Notes: generated from the letters alone by a model not told the origin. A DNA stretch of 64,000 bases from Streptomyces olivaceoviridis (GCF_014650115.1 NZ_BMUI01000002.1:124001-188000), one strand, 5' to 3'; positions 16,276 through 25,791 are shown, counted from the stretch's first letter. A program made the numbers and translations.

Positions 16276-17733
16276 CTAGTGCACGCCGAGCCACGCTTCG
16301 ATGGGATGGAGGGCGAAGTAGACCAGGAAGACGGCCGTCAGGCCCCACATGAAGGCGCCGGTCTCGCGGGCCTTGCCCTGGGCCGCCTTGATGGCGGTGT
16401 AGGAGATGACGCCCGCGGCGACACCGGTGGTGATGGTGTACGTGAACGGCATCAGGACGACGGTCAGGAAGACCGGGATCGCGGTCGCGCGGTCGGCCCA
16501 GTCCACGTGCCGGGCGTTCATCAGCATCATGGCGCCGATGACGACCAGCGCGGCGGACGCGACCTCCTGCGGCACGATCGCGGTGACCGGGGTGAAGAAC
16601 AGGCAGGCCGCGAAGAACAGGCCGGTGACGACGGAGGCGAGACCCGTGCGGGCTCCCTCGCCGACGCCCGTCGCCGACTCGATGAACACGGTCTGGCCGG
16701 AGCCGCCCGCCACACCGCCGATCGCACCGCCGGCGCCGTCGATGAACAGTGCCTTGGACAGGCCCGGCATCCGGCCCTTGTCGTCGGCCAGTCCGGCCTC
16801 GGTGCCGACGCCGATGATGGTGGCCATCGCGTCGAAGAAGCCGGCGAGCACCAGGGTGAAAACGATCATGCCGATCGTCATCGCGCCGACCTCGCCCCAG
16901 CCGCCGAACGCGACGTGCCCGAAGAGCGAGAAGTCGGGCGGGGAGACGGCACTGCCGTGCAGTTCGGGGGCGCCGCCCGCCCACTGCCCCGCGTCGATGA
17001 CACCGAGGCCGCTCAGGACGGCGGCGACGACCGTGCCGGAGACGATGCCGATGAGGATGGCGCCGGGGACGTTCCGGGCCTGGAGCATGAAGATCAGCAG
17101 CAGGGTTCCGGCGAAGAGCAGCACCGGCCAGCCGGCGAGTTCGCCGGCGGGGCCGAGGGCGAGCGGGGTGGCCTTGCCCTGGTGCACGAAGCCGGACTTG
17201 TAGAAGCCGATGAGGGCGATGAACAGGCCGATGCCCATGGTGATGCCGTGTTTGAGCGCGAGCGGGATCGCGTTCATGATCATCTCGCGCAGGCCGGTGA
17301 CGACCAGCAGCATGATGACCACGCCGTACACCACGCACATGCCCATGGCCTGCGGCCAGGTCATGGCGGGGGCGACCTGCGAGGACAGGACGCCGGAGAC
17401 GGAGAGGCCGGCGGCGAGGGCGAGCGGCGCCTTGCCGACGAGACCCATCAGCAGCGTGGTGAAGGCCGCCGCGAACGCGGTCGCGGTGATCAGCGCCTTC
17501 TGGCCGAGCGTGTCCCCGGCCGCGTCCTTGCCGGACAGGATGAGGGGGTTGAGCAGGAGGATGTAGGACATCGCCATGAAGGTGGTGATGCCGCCGCGCA
17601 CCTCACGCGCGACCGTGGATCCTCTTCCGGATATGTGGAAGTACCGGTCGAGCCAGGACCGCCCGGCCGGGACGAGGCTGCCTTCGCCCGCGTCCTCGGC
17701 GGCGGTCCCGGGCTCCACTGACTGCTGGGCCAT
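16276..17733 (-). CDS. NCS2-family purine permease (AzgA/GhxP type)
   Basis: The 485-residue protein has 12 or more hydrophobic segments and the AzgA-branch signatures VRGGITTFMAMSYILLLNP near the start, LALAAGLSV, and the central ATIIGVGTEAGLADD. This branch imports adenine, guanine or hypoxanthine by proton symport. The ATG at 17733 was chosen because GGGAG lies 7 bases upstream; an in-frame ATG at 17754 would only add seven residues. It lies between the hydroxylase operon and XdhC, so it likely supplies the purine substrate. Confidence 0.92.
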   Translation of the reverse strand: MAQQSVEPGTAAEDAGEGSLVPAGRSWLDRYFHISGRGSTVAREVRGGITTFMAMSYILLLNPLILSGKDAAGDTLGQKALITATAFAAAFTTLLMGLVGKAPLALAAGLSVSGVLSSQVAPAMTWPQAMGMCVVYGVVIMLLVVTGLREMIMNAIPLALKHGITMGIGLFIALIGFYKSGFVHQGKATPLALGPAGELAGWPVLLFAGTLLLIFMLQARNVPGAILIGIVSGTVVAAVLSGLGVIDAGQWAGGAPELHGSAVSPPDFSLFGHVAFGGWGEVGAMTIGMIVFTLVLAGFFDAMATIIGVGTEAGLADDKGRMPGLSKALFIDGAGGAIGGVAGGSGQTVFIESATGVGEGARTGLASVVTGLFFAACLFFTPVTAIVPQEVASAALVVIGAMMLMNARHVDWADRATAIPVFLTVVLMPFTYTITTGVAAGVISYTAIKAAQGKARETGAFMWGLTAVFLVYFALHPIEAWLGVH

Positions 17734-17836
17734 GGGCCAACTCCCAAGGTTCATAGGTGCACCCGTGCGGCGCCTTGTCCGGGCACGGGATTTGGGAATG
17801 GACGACCCGGGGGACGGCCCGAGACGAACAGGGGGG

Positions 17837-17858
17837 CCGGGGGGACGAGGCCCCCCGG
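17837..17858 (-). terminator. GC hairpin after the molybdenum hydroxylase operon
   Basis: CCGGGGGG-acgagg-CCCCCCGG forms an 8-bp stem with a six-base loop just downstream of the large-subunit stop. It may end or attenuate the operon before the permease gene. Confidence 0.55.
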
Positions 17859-17886
17859 AAGATCACCGGCTGGATCCGGCGAAGGG

Positions 17887-20268
17887 TCACGTTCCGGTCA
17901 GGTGCTCGGGCCGCACCGGCGTGCGGTTGAGCTCCAGCCCGGTCGCGTCCCGGATCGCCGCGAGGACGGCCGGGGTGGACGACAGGGTCGGGGCCTCGCC
18001 GATGCCGCGCAGCCCGTACGGGGCGTGTTCGTCGGCGAGTTCGAGCACGTCGACCGGGATGGTCGGCGTGTCGAGGATGGTGGGGATCAGGTAGTCCGTG
18101 AAGGAGGGGTTCTTGACCTTCGCGGTCTTCGGGTCCACGACGATCTCCTCCATCACGGCCACGCCCAGGCCCTGGGTCGTACCGCCCTGGATCTGGCCGA
18201 TGACGGAGAGCGGGTTGAGCGCCTTGCCGACGTCCTGGGCGCAGGCCAGTTCGATGACCTTGACCAAGCCGAGTTCGGTGTCGACCTCGACGACCGCGCG
18301 GTGGGCGGCGAAGGAGTACTGGACGTGTCCGTTGCCCTGACCGGTGCGCAGGTCGAAGGGCTCGGTCGGCCGGTGCCGCCACTCCTCCTCGACCTCCACG
18401 GCCTCGTCCTCCAGGACGTCGGCCAGGTCGGCGAGGACCTCCCCGCCGTCGGTGACGACCTTGCCGCCCTCCAGCAGCAGCTCCGCCGTGGCCCAGGCGG
18501 GGTGGTAGGAGCCGAACTTGCGCCGGCCGATCTCCAGGACCCGCTCGCGGACCAGCTCGCAGGCGTATCTGACGGCTCCGCCGGTGACGTACGTCTGCCG
18601 GGATGCCGAGGTCGAGCCGGCCGAGCCCACCTGGGTGTCCGCCGGGTGGATCGTCACCTGTGCGACGCCCAGCTCGGTGCGGGCGATCTGCGCGTGGACG
18701 GTGACTCCGCCCTGGCCGACCTCCGCCATCGCGGTGTGCACGGTGGCGACGGGCTCGCCGCCCACGACCTCCATGCGCACCTTGGCGGTGGAGTAGTCGT
18801 CGAAGCCCTCGGAGAAGCCGACGTTCTTGATGCCGACCGCGTAGCCGACTCCCCGTACGACGCCCTCGCCGTGCGTGGTGTTGGACAGGCCGCCGGGCAG
18901 CTGCCGTACGTCGGCGCCCTCGCTGGACTCCCACTGGCGCTCCGGCGGCATGGGCATCGCCTTGACGCGGCGCAGGAGTTCGGCGACCGGCGCCGGGGAG
19001 TCGACGGGCTGCCCGGTCGGCATGACGGTGCCCTGCTCCATGGCGTTGAGCTGCCGGAACTCCACCGGGTCCAGGCCCAGTTCCTTCGCCAGCTTGTCCA
19101 TCTGCGCCTCGTAGGCGAAGCACGCCTGGACCGCGCCGAAGCCGCGCATGGCGCCGCAGGGCGGGTTGTTGGTGTAGAGGGCGATGGCCTCGATGTCGAC
19201 GTCGTCGACCACGTACGGGCCGACGCTCAGCGAGGCGGCGTTGCCGACGACCGCCGGGGAGGCGGAGGCGTAGGCGCCGCCGTCCAGGACGATCCGGCAC
19301 TTCATGTGGGTCAGCTTGCCGTCGCGGGTGGCCCCGTGCTCGTAGTGGAGCTTGGCCGGGTGGCGGTGGACGTGCCCGAAGAAGGACTCGAACCGGTTGT
19401 AGACGATCTTCACCGGCTTGCCGGTGCGCAGCGCCAGCAGGCAGGCGTGGATCTGCATCGACAGGTCCTCGCGTCCGCCGAACGCGCCGCCGACGCCGGC
19501 CAGCGTCATGCGCACCTTCTCCTCGGGCAGGCCGAGGACGGGCGCCATCTGGCGCAGGTCGGAGTGGAGCCACTGAGTGGCGATGTAGAGGTGGACGCCG
19601 CCGTCCTCCTCGGGCACGGCGAGGCCGGACTCGGGGCCGAGGAAGGCCTGGTCCTGCATGCCGAAGGTGTACTCGCCCGTCACGATCACGTCCGCGCGCC
19701 CGCGTGCCTCCGCCACGTTGCCGCGGACGATCGGCTGGCGGTGCACGATGTTCGGGTGCGGCACGTGCCCGGCGTGGTGGTCGTCGCGGTTCTCGTGGAC
19801 GAGGATCGCGTCCGGGGCGGTCGCGGAGGCCTCGTCGGTGATGACGGGCAGCTCCTTGTAGTCCACCTTGATCTTGGCCGCGGCCCGGCGGGCCGTCTCC
19901 GGGTGGTCGGCGGCGACGATCGCGACCGGCTCACCGTGGTGGCGCACCTTGCCGTGCGCGAGGACCGGGGTGTCCTGGATCTCCAGGCCGTAGTTCCGCA
20001 CCTCGGTGGGCAGGTCGTCGTACGTCATGACGGCGTACACGCCCGGCATGGCGAGGGCTTCGGAGGTGTCGATGGAGACGATCTCGGCGTGCGCGACGGT
20101 GGAGCGCAGGATCTGGCCCCACAGCATGTCCTCGTGCCACATGTCGGACGAGTACGCGAACTCTCCGGTGACCTTGAGGGTGCCGTCCGGGCGGAGCGTG
20201 GACTCCCCGATGCCGCCCTTGGTCTGCGAGCCCTGGGTGATCTTGGTGGGTGCACCGTTGGCCGGCAT
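17887..20268 (-). CDS. Xanthine dehydrogenase-type molybdopterin-binding subunit
   Basis: The 793-residue large subunit of a xanthine dehydrogenase-type hydroxylase carries GVGGAFGGRED (Moco contact), AMRGFGAVQ (substrate-site Arg), TAMAEVGQGG, and the C-terminal GIGEAP with the catalytic Glu. It oxidises hypoxanthine or xanthine towards urate with the 2Fe-2S and FAD subunits. The ATG at 20268 (MPANGAP) lies 2 bases after the stop of the iron-sulfur gene, with a G-rich ribosome site. A longer frame exists but overlaps that gene. PucR upstream and XdhC/permease downstream support purine use, though other N-heterocycles are possible substrates. Confidence 0.93.
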   Translation of the reverse strand: MPANGAPTKITQGSQTKGGIGESTLRPDGTLKVTGEFAYSSDMWHEDMLWGQILRSTVAHAEIVSIDTSEALAMPGVYAVMTYDDLPTEVRNYGLEIQDTPVLAHGKVRHHGEPVAIVAADHPETARRAAAKIKVDYKELPVITDEASATAPDAILVHENRDDHHAGHVPHPNIVHRQPIVRGNVAEARGRADVIVTGEYTFGMQDQAFLGPESGLAVPEEDGGVHLYIATQWLHSDLRQMAPVLGLPEEKVRMTLAGVGGAFGGREDLSMQIHACLLALRTGKPVKIVYNRFESFFGHVHRHPAKLHYEHGATRDGKLTHMKCRIVLDGGAYASASPAVVGNAASLSVGPYVVDDVDIEAIALYTNNPPCGAMRGFGAVQACFAYEAQMDKLAKELGLDPVEFRQLNAMEQGTVMPTGQPVDSPAPVAELLRRVKAMPMPPERQWESSEGADVRQLPGGLSNTTHGEGVVRGVGYAVGIKNVGFSEGFDDYSTAKVRMEVVGGEPVATVHTAMAEVGQGGVTVHAQIARTELGVAQVTIHPADTQVGSAGSTSASRQTYVTGGAVRYACELVRERVLEIGRRKFGSYHPAWATAELLLEGGKVVTDGGEVLADLADVLEDEAVEVEEEWRHRPTEPFDLRTGQGNGHVQYSFAAHRAVVEVDTELGLVKVIELACAQDVGKALNPLSVIGQIQGGTTQGLGVAVMEEIVVDPKTAKVKNPSFTDYLIPTILDTPTIPVDVLELADEHAPYGLRGIGEAPTLSSTPAVLAAIRDATGLELNRTPVRPEHLTGT

Positions 20269-20270
20269 GC

Positions 20271-20846
20271 TCAGACCCCCTCGGACTGCCGTGCGGCCGC
20301 CAGGCGGACCGCGTCCATGATCTTCTCGTAGCCCGTGCAGCGGCACAGGTTGCCCGACAGCGCCTCACGGATGTCGGCGTCGGTCGGGTTCGGGTTGCGT
20401 TCCAGCATCTCGTCGGCGGCGACGAGCAGGCCCGGGGTGCAGAAGCCGCACTGGACGGCGCCGGCGTCGATGAACGCCTGCTGGACGGGGCTCAGTCCGG
20501 CGCCCTCGCCGGTCTGGGAGTCGGCTCCCTTGGCCTGCCATCCCTTGGCCTCGTCCAGGCTCGTGCCACCGCGGGCACCCGTCCCGCTGGAGCGCTGCCG
20601 GGCGTAGTCCGCCAGCCCCTCGACGGTCACGACGTCCCGGCCCTCGACCTGGCCGGCCGCGACCAGGCAGGAACACACGGGCACGCCGTCGAGGCGGACC
20701 GTGCAGGAACCGCACTCGCCCTGCTCGCAGGCGTTCTTGGAGCCCGGCAGGCCGAGCCGCTCGCGCAGCACGTACAGCAGGGACTCACCCTCCCAGACGT
20801 CGTCGGCCTCCTGCGGACGTCCGTTGACGGTGAAGTTGACGCGCAT
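20271..20846 (-). CDS. 2Fe-2S subunit of the xanthine dehydrogenase-type hydroxylase
   Basis: The 191-residue protein has the plant-type ferredoxin cluster motif (CEQGECGSCTVRLDGVPVC, about 44-62) and the second, C-terminal cluster motif (CGFCTPG and CRCTG). It passes electrons from molybdenum to FAD. Between the two domains is a Gly/Ser-rich insert of about 35 residues (from ARQRSSGTG) longer than in most homologues. The ATG overlaps the stop of the FAD subunit gene (ATGA). Confidence 0.93.
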   Translation of the reverse strand: MRVNFTVNGRPQEADDVWEGESLLYVLRERLGLPGSKNACEQGECGSCTVRLDGVPVCSCLVAAGQVEGRDVVTVEGLADYARQRSSGTGARGGTSLDEAKGWQAKGADSQTGEGAGLSPVQQAFIDAGAVQCGFCTPGLLVAADEMLERNPNPTDADIREALSGNLCRCTGYEKIMDAVRLAAARQSEGV

Positions 20847-21739
20847 CACGCAGCTCCCTCGGTGGCGCGGCGGGCGCCGCGGTACGACTCCCAGGTCCAG
20901 GTCAGGGTCCGGCGGGCCATCACGCCGACCGCGTGCCGGCGGTAGCTCGCGGTGCCCCGGACGTCGTCGATCGGGTTGCAGGCGGCGGAGCACAGGTCCG
21001 CGAACCGCTTGGCGACCGACGGGGTGATGATCTTCCCGTTGTCCCAGAAGCCGCCCTCCTCCAGGGCCGCGTTCAGGAACTCCTCGGCGGTCTTCGCCCG
21101 CACCGGGGTGGGCGCGGCCGAGCCGATGCCGGTGCGCACGGTCCGGGTCCGCGGGTGCAGGGCGAGCCCGAAGGCGCACACGGCGATCACCATGGCGTTG
21201 CGGGTGCCGACCTTCGAGTACTGCTGCGGGCCGTCGGCCTTCTTGACGCGCACCGCCCGGATCAGCTCGTCGGGCTGGAGCGCGTTGCGCTTGACGCCCG
21301 TGTAGAACGCGTCGATCGGGATGAGGCGGGTGCCCCGGGCCGCCGACGCCACCTCGACCTCGGCGCCGGCCGCGAGGAGGGCGGGGTGGGCGTCGCCGGC
21401 GGGCGAGGCCGTGCCGAGGTTGCCGCCGACGCCGCCGCGGTTGCGGATCTGCGGGGAGGCGACCGTGTGCGAGGCGAGCGCGAGGCCCGGCAGCTCGGCA
21501 CGGAGGTTCTCCATGATCGCGGTGTACGGGACGGAGGCACCCAGCCGTACGGCGTCCTCGCCGACCTCCCACTCGTAGAGGTCGCCGACGCGGTTCAGGT
21601 CGAGGAGGTACTCGGGCCGGCGGTGATCGAAGTTGATCTCGACCATCACATCGGTGCCACCCGCAATCGGCACAGCGGTGGGGTGCTCGGCCTTCGCGGC
21701 GAGCGCCTCCTCCCAGCTGGCGGGGCGAAGGAAGTCCAT
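20846..21739 (-). CDS. FAD-binding subunit of the xanthine dehydrogenase-type hydroxylase
   Basis: The 297-residue subunit shows the CoxM/XdhB FAD motifs (VPIAGGTDVMVEI about 23-35; GGVGGNLGTASPAGD about 105-120) and the C-terminal CO-dehydrogenase flavoprotein domain. It is the first gene of the operon and accepts electrons from the 2Fe-2S subunit. A ribosome site GAAGAAGAG precedes the ATG. The divergent PucR gene starts 351 bases away. Confidence 0.93.
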   Translation of the reverse strand: MDFLRPASWEEALAAKAEHPTAVPIAGGTDVMVEINFDHRRPEYLLDLNRVGDLYEWEVGEDAVRLGASVPYTAIMENLRAELPGLALASHTVASPQIRNRGGVGGNLGTASPAGDAHPALLAAGAEVEVASAARGTRLIPIDAFYTGVKRNALQPDELIRAVRVKKADGPQQYSKVGTRNAMVIAVCAFGLALHPRTRTVRTGIGSAAPTPVRAKTAEEFLNAALEEGGFWDNGKIITPSVAKRFADLCSAACNPIDDVRGTASYRRHAVGVMARRTLTWTWESYRGARRATEGAA

Positions 21740-22090
21740 GACCGGCTCTCTTCTTCGTCTCAGTGCTCTTGAGGTCCTACAGATTGAGCCAATCCGTGTG
21801 CGGCGGGCCCGGCTCGTTCATGTGCTGTTAACGCGGAGCGGACTCAGTACACCGCCCTGTGCTCCGACGGGGTCAGTCACCGAAACCATGAAGGAGTTCG
21901 CTGGCCAGCACGAGCATCTTGTAGATTCGTATGAACGGAGGTCATCGCTCACCTCTCCGTTTTCCCGGGGAAACACGGGTGACGGCACGGCGACCCCGGA
22001 CTCCGGCCGGTGCGGCCCCTCACCGGACCACTTCCCGGCACTCCTCCAAGATTCATCGTAGGTTTCGAGACACAGAACGGCGGCGACGAG
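21740..22090. promoter_or_regulatory. Divergent control region between hydroxylase operon and PucR gene
   Basis: This 351-base stretch has no supported gene. It holds two small dyads. GATTG-agc-CAATC at 21782-21794 lies about 45 bases before the hydroxylase start, where an operator would act. TTTCCC-g-GGGAAA lies at 21961-21973. Promoters for both directions must lie here. PucR is the obvious candidate to bind, but I see no exact match to a published PucR box. Confidence 0.45.
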
Positions 22091-23764
22091 ATGCGGCTGC
22101 GCGCACTGCTGGACACCGATGCGCTGGGCCTGCGGCTGCTCGGCGGCGAGGACGAGCTGGACCGTGCGGTGCGCGGGGTCATGACCACCGACCTGCGCGA
22201 CCCGAGCCGCTACCTCTCCGGCGGTGAGCTGGTGCTCACCGGGCTGGCCTGGCGCCGGGACGCCGCCGACTCCGAGCCCTTCGTCCGCATCCTGGTGCAG
22301 GCCGGGGTGGCCGCCCTCGCGGCCGGCGAGGCCGAGCTGGGCGATGTGCCGGACGACCTGGTGCTGGCCTGCGCGAAGCACCGGCTGCCGCTGTTCGCCG
22401 TGCACGAGTCGGTGGCGTTCGCGACGATCACCGAGCACGTGGTCCGGCAGGTCTCCGGGGAGCGCGCCGGGGACCTGGCGGCCGTCGTGGACCGGCACCG
22501 CCGGATGATGACCTCGGGCCCGGCCGGCGGCGGCCCGGACGTCGTCCTGGACCTGCTCGGCTCCGATCTCGACCTGCGCGCCTGGGTGCTCTCCCCCACC
22601 GGCCGGATGATCGCCGGCTCCAAGGTGGCGGGCCCGGCGCTGCCCGCCGAGACCTGCGCCCGGCTCGCCGCCGAGCACCTGGCGGCCACCCGCACCGGCC
22701 GCCGCGGCCCGCACCGCGTCCACGTGCACGGCACCGCCTACTCCCTCTTCCCGGTCCGCTCCTCAGGCCGCTCCCCGCAGGCCGCCCGCGATGTCCGCGA
22801 GACGGTCCTGTCGGACTGGCTGCTGGCCGTCGAGGCGGACGCCGGCGACTGGCCCGGTGAGCGCCTGGACCTGCTCCAGGGCGTGACCCAGCTGATCGCC
22901 GTCGAGCGGGACCGCCGGGACGCGGCCCGCACGGTCCGCCGCCGGCTCGCCCAGGAGGTGCTGGAGCTGGTGCAGACGGGCGCCGCGCCCGCCGAGATCG
23001 CCGCCCGCCTCAGGGTGGCGGCCCCGGTGCTGCTCCCCGGGCTCGGGGCGGCCCCGCACTGGCAGGTCGTGGTGGCCCGGGTGGAGTGGGAGGACGGCGA
23101 GGTCGAGGGCGGCCCGGTCGCCCAGTCGCTGCTGGAGGAGGTGCTGGTCGACCCGCTGGCCACCGGCCCCGAGCCCGCGGACCGCATCGCCGTCGCGCAC
23201 ACCGGCGACGAGGCCGTCGCCCTGGTCCCGCTGCCCGCGGTCGCCTCCGAGCACGACGGCTCGGAGACCGGCCTGCTCGCCGAGGCCCTGCTGCGGGCGG
23301 TGCGCGAGCCGCTGTCGGCGGGCCTGGACGACGACGGACGGCTCACCCTCGGGGTCAGCGCGGCCGTGCACTCGGCGGAGGGCCTGCGCGGCGCCCTGGA
23401 GGAGGCCCGGCACGCCCGCCGGGTCGCCGCCGCCCGCTCCGGCCGGGTCTGCGCGGCCGGCCACCAGGAGCTGGCGTCGCACGTCCTGCTGCTCCCGTTC
23501 GTCCCGGACGACGTCCGGCGTGCCTTCACGGCCCGCCTGCTGGACCCGCTGAAGGACTACGACCGCCGGCACCGGGCCGAGCTGATCCCGACCCTGGAGG
23601 CGTTCCTCGACTCCGACGGCTCCTGGACGCGCTGCGCCACCCGCCTGCACCTGCACGTCAACACGCTGCGCTACCGGGTCGGCCGGATCGAGCAGTTGAC
23701 GGGACGGGACCTGTCCCGCCTGGAGGACAAGCTGGACTTCTTCCTGGCCCTGCGCATGAGCTGA
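22091..23764 (+). CDS. PucR-family transcriptional regulator of purine catabolism
   Basis: The 557-residue protein starts with the PucR N-terminal domain (MRLRALLDTDALGLRLLGG, then LSGGELVLTGLAWR). A GGDEF-like central section follows, and the protein ends with the PucR C-terminal helix-turn-helix (HVNTLRYRVGRIEQLTGRDL). These regulators respond to purine breakdown intermediates such as allantoin or urate. The start at 22091 begins exactly at the conserved domain; the longer frame adds low-quality residues. It is transcribed away from the hydroxylase operon and is its likely regulator. Confidence 0.92.
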   Translation: MRLRALLDTDALGLRLLGGEDELDRAVRGVMTTDLRDPSRYLSGGELVLTGLAWRRDAADSEPFVRILVQAGVAALAAGEAELGDVPDDLVLACAKHRLPLFAVHESVAFATITEHVVRQVSGERAGDLAAVVDRHRRMMTSGPAGGGPDVVLDLLGSDLDLRAWVLSPTGRMIAGSKVAGPALPAETCARLAAEHLAATRTGRRGPHRVHVHGTAYSLFPVRSSGRSPQAARDVRETVLSDWLLAVEADAGDWPGERLDLLQGVTQLIAVERDRRDAARTVRRRLAQEVLELVQTGAAPAEIAARLRVAAPVLLPGLGAAPHWQVVVARVEWEDGEVEGGPVAQSLLEEVLVDPLATGPEPADRIAVAHTGDEAVALVPLPAVASEHDGSETGLLAEALLRAVREPLSAGLDDDGRLTLGVSAAVHSAEGLRGALEEARHARRVAAARSGRVCAAGHQELASHVLLLPFVPDDVRRAFTARLLDPLKDYDRRHRAELIPTLEAFLDSDGSWTRCATRLHLHVNTLRYRVGRIEQLTGRDLSRLEDKLDFFLALRMS

Positions 23765-23916
23765 GGTCAGCGGGGGCGTGCCGGGGCCGGAACAGGTCAC
23801 GGCCGCGCCCCACTACTTTGTGAAATCTTTCACCCACCCTCTTGGCCCGGCCCCGCGATTGGTGCTGGAATGCCGCCACCACTCAACAGCTCGATGGCGT
23901 GCTCGGGGAGGGCAAC

Positions 23917-24696
23917 GTGGCGCATACCGCCATGTCTGGTAACGGAACCACCGGTGACGATCCGCTCCAGACCGCGGTATGGCGGTTGCGCAGCCGGGCC
24001 TGCTGGGCCGACGCGGCGGCCCTGCTGCCCGCCGACCGCCCCGCCCCGGCGTTGCAGCGGGCCGCCCTGCTGGCCGAACGGTGCCTGTACACCGAGGGGG
24101 GCTGGGAGGAGGCGGAGGACGCGCTGCGGACGGCGGAGGCGGTGGCGCACAGCGACGAGGAGCGGGGGGCCGCCGCGTGCGAGCGGGGCTACCTGGCGTA
24201 CGCCGCCACGCTGCTCGGCGTGCGCGACCGGGCCGACGAGGCGCGGGCCGCGCTGGGCCGGGCGGCGGCGCTGATCCCGCCGGGGGCCGCGGGACGGGCC
24301 CTGCTGGACTTCCGGCGCGGGCTGGTGGCCCAGAACCTGGCCGGCGCCCCGCAGGCGGCCCGCGCCGCGTTCCGCCGGGCGCACGCGGGCGCCACGGCGA
24401 ACGCCGACCCGTTGCTGCTGTCCTTCACCTGGCGCCACCTGGCGGGACTCGCGCTGCGGGACGGCGAGTTGACGGAGGCGCGGCACGGCTTCGCCGAATC
24501 CCTCCGCATCCGCGAGGAGCTGGGGTACCTGGTGGGCACGGCGCCCGCGCTGGTCTCCCTGGCCGACACGGAGGAGGAACCGGAGGCGTCCCGGCTGCGC
24601 GAGGAGGCCCGCCGCCTGTTCCGTTTGCTGGGGGGTGTACCGACGTGGCTGGCGCAACAGCTGGCACCGCCCACGCCGGGGGCGGCGACGGCGTAG
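23917..24696 (+). CDS. TPR-like helical protein of unknown function
   Basis: The 259-residue, Ala-rich protein is made of repeated helical pairs resembling tetratricopeptide repeats (for example LQRAALLAERCLYTEGGWEE and LAGLALRDGELTEARHGFAE). There is no signal peptide or membrane helix. The GTG at 23917 was chosen because GGGAGG is 6-11 bases upstream; the longer frame from 23842 lacks a ribosome site. Such scaffolds bind other proteins, but no partner is indicated. A Streptomyces-type terminator follows at 24739-24807. Confidence 0.7.
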   Translation: MAHTAMSGNGTTGDDPLQTAVWRLRSRACWADAAALLPADRPAPALQRAALLAERCLYTEGGWEEAEDALRTAEAVAHSDEERGAAACERGYLAYAATLLGVRDRADEARAALGRAAALIPPGAAGRALLDFRRGLVAQNLAGAPQAARAAFRRAHAGATANADPLLLSFTWRHLAGLALRDGELTEARHGFAESLRIREELGYLVGTAPALVSLADTEEEPEASRLREEARRLFRLLGGVPTWLAQQLAPPTPGAATA

Positions 24697-24738
24697 GGGG
24701 GCGGGGGTTCGTCACCGGGTGCGGGCGCGTGGCTCGCC

Positions 24739-24807
24739 CGCGCGGTTCCCCGCGCTCTTCCGGGGCGTGTCGGCTGCACCCCCTCAAGGGGCGCGGGGAA
24801 CTGCGCG
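24739..24807. terminator. Streptomyces GTTCCCCGCGC-type terminator with enlarged loop
   Basis: Arms CGCGCGGTTCCCCGCGC (24739-24755) and GCGCGGGGAACTGCGCG (24791-24807) pair over 17 positions with one mismatch. In the common genomic form the arms enclose a short CCCCT-AGGGG loop. Here about 25 extra bases sit between them, as if the element had been enlarged. It separates the TPR gene from the convergent GntR gene and can act on both. Confidence 0.75.
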
Positions 24808-24872
24808 ACCGGCCACGACGTACCCGCGCCCGGCAGCCGGCCCGCACCCCGACGGCGGCACCCCGCGAAGGC

Positions 24873-25661
24873 TCAGCCCCCGCCCGCGAAATGCCCGCCC
24901 ACCAGCCCCCGCACCCGCTCCACGTCGCCGGAGGCAAGGGCGTCCAGCAGGGCGAGATGCTCCGCCGCGTCGGCGACCAGCTCGGCCCGTCCCCGCCGCA
25001 CCGGGGGCCACTGGGAGCGCCGGTGCAGGTCCTCGGCGATGCGGACCAGTTGCTCGTTGCCCGACAGGGCGAGCAGCGCCCGGTGGAAGGCCCGGTCGGA
25101 CTCCGCGTACGTCGCCGGGCAGCCGGCGGCGGCCACCCGTACCGTCTCCTCCGCGACCGGCCTCAGCTCGGCCCACCGCTCGGCGGGCACCGTCCGCGCG
25201 AGCCGCAGCATCACCGGCACCTCGATGAGCGCGCGCACCTCCGCCAGCTCGGCCAGCTCCCGCGCGCCCCGCTCGACCACCCGGAAGCCACGGTTGGGCA
25301 CGACCTCGACGGCGCCCTCCAGCGCGAGCTGCTGCATGGCCTCCCGTACCGGCGTGGCCGAGACGCCGAAGCGGTCCCCGAGCACCGGCGCCGAGTAGAC
25401 CTCGCCCGGCTTCAGCTCGCCGGTGACCAGCGCCGTGCGCAGCGCGTCCAGGATCTGCCCGCGCACCGAGGAGCGCCGCACCGCGGCCCGCGGCTCCGGG
25501 ACCGGCCGCTCGCCGTGGGTGTGCTCGCCCCGCGCCGTGCCCGGCACCGCGGCGTCCCGTTCCCGGCCCGGGCCGGCACCGTCGGCGGGCCGCTGCCACT
25601 GCTGCGCGGGCACCCGGGCGGCGGCCGGCGCGCCCGGGGAGCCCTGCACGCCCTGCTTCAC
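24873..25661 (-). CDS. GntR-family transcriptional regulator (FadR/FCD subfamily)
   Basis: The 262-residue protein has a disordered N-terminus of about 55 residues, a GntR winged helix (SSVRGQILDALRTALVTGEL, then SAPVLGDRFGVSATPVREAM) and an FCD-type helical ligand domain with the usual Asp/His positions (AESDRAFHRALLALSGNEQL). I prefer the GTG at 25661, because AGGAGGAG lies 5-12 bases upstream, over the ATG at 25697, which has no ribosome site. The effector is unknown. It is divergent from the FhuF-like gene but separated from it by an iron box. Confidence 0.88.
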   Translation of the reverse strand: MKQGVQGSPGAPAAARVPAQQWQRPADGAGPGRERDAAVPGTARGEHTHGERPVPEPRAAVRRSSVRGQILDALRTALVTGELKPGEVYSAPVLGDRFGVSATPVREAMQQLALEGAVEVVPNRGFRVVERGARELAELAEVRALIEVPVMLRLARTVPAERWAELRPVAEETVRVAAAGCPATYAESDRAFHRALLALSGNEQLVRIAEDLHRRSQWPPVRRGRAELVADAAEHLALLDALASGDVERVRGLVGGHFAGGG

Positions 25662-25772
25662 GGCTCCTCCTGGCGGCTTGTCGGCACTTGGGGTCATTAA
25701 CGACGGGTTGTCGCTTGTCCGTCAAGCACCTTAGGCGCACCGGGCGGCAGTTCAAATTCCGACAACTCCGGG

Positions 25773-25791
25773 TAAGGTAAGGCTTACCTGT
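25773..25791. promoter_or_regulatory. Iron box (DmdR/IdeR-type operator)
   Basis: TAAGGTAAGGCTTACCTGT matches the 19-bp actinobacterial iron-box consensus TWAGGTWAGSCTWACCTWA at all but the last positions. It lies 50 bases upstream of the FhuF-like gene, so iron-bound DmdR1 should repress that gene when iron is plentiful. Confidence 0.85.

Noticed and set aside
17902..20331. An 809-codon plus-strand frame opposite the hydroxylase large subunit
   Set aside because: Its composition mirrors the opposite coding strand, and the minus strand has all molybdenum-hydroxylase motifs.
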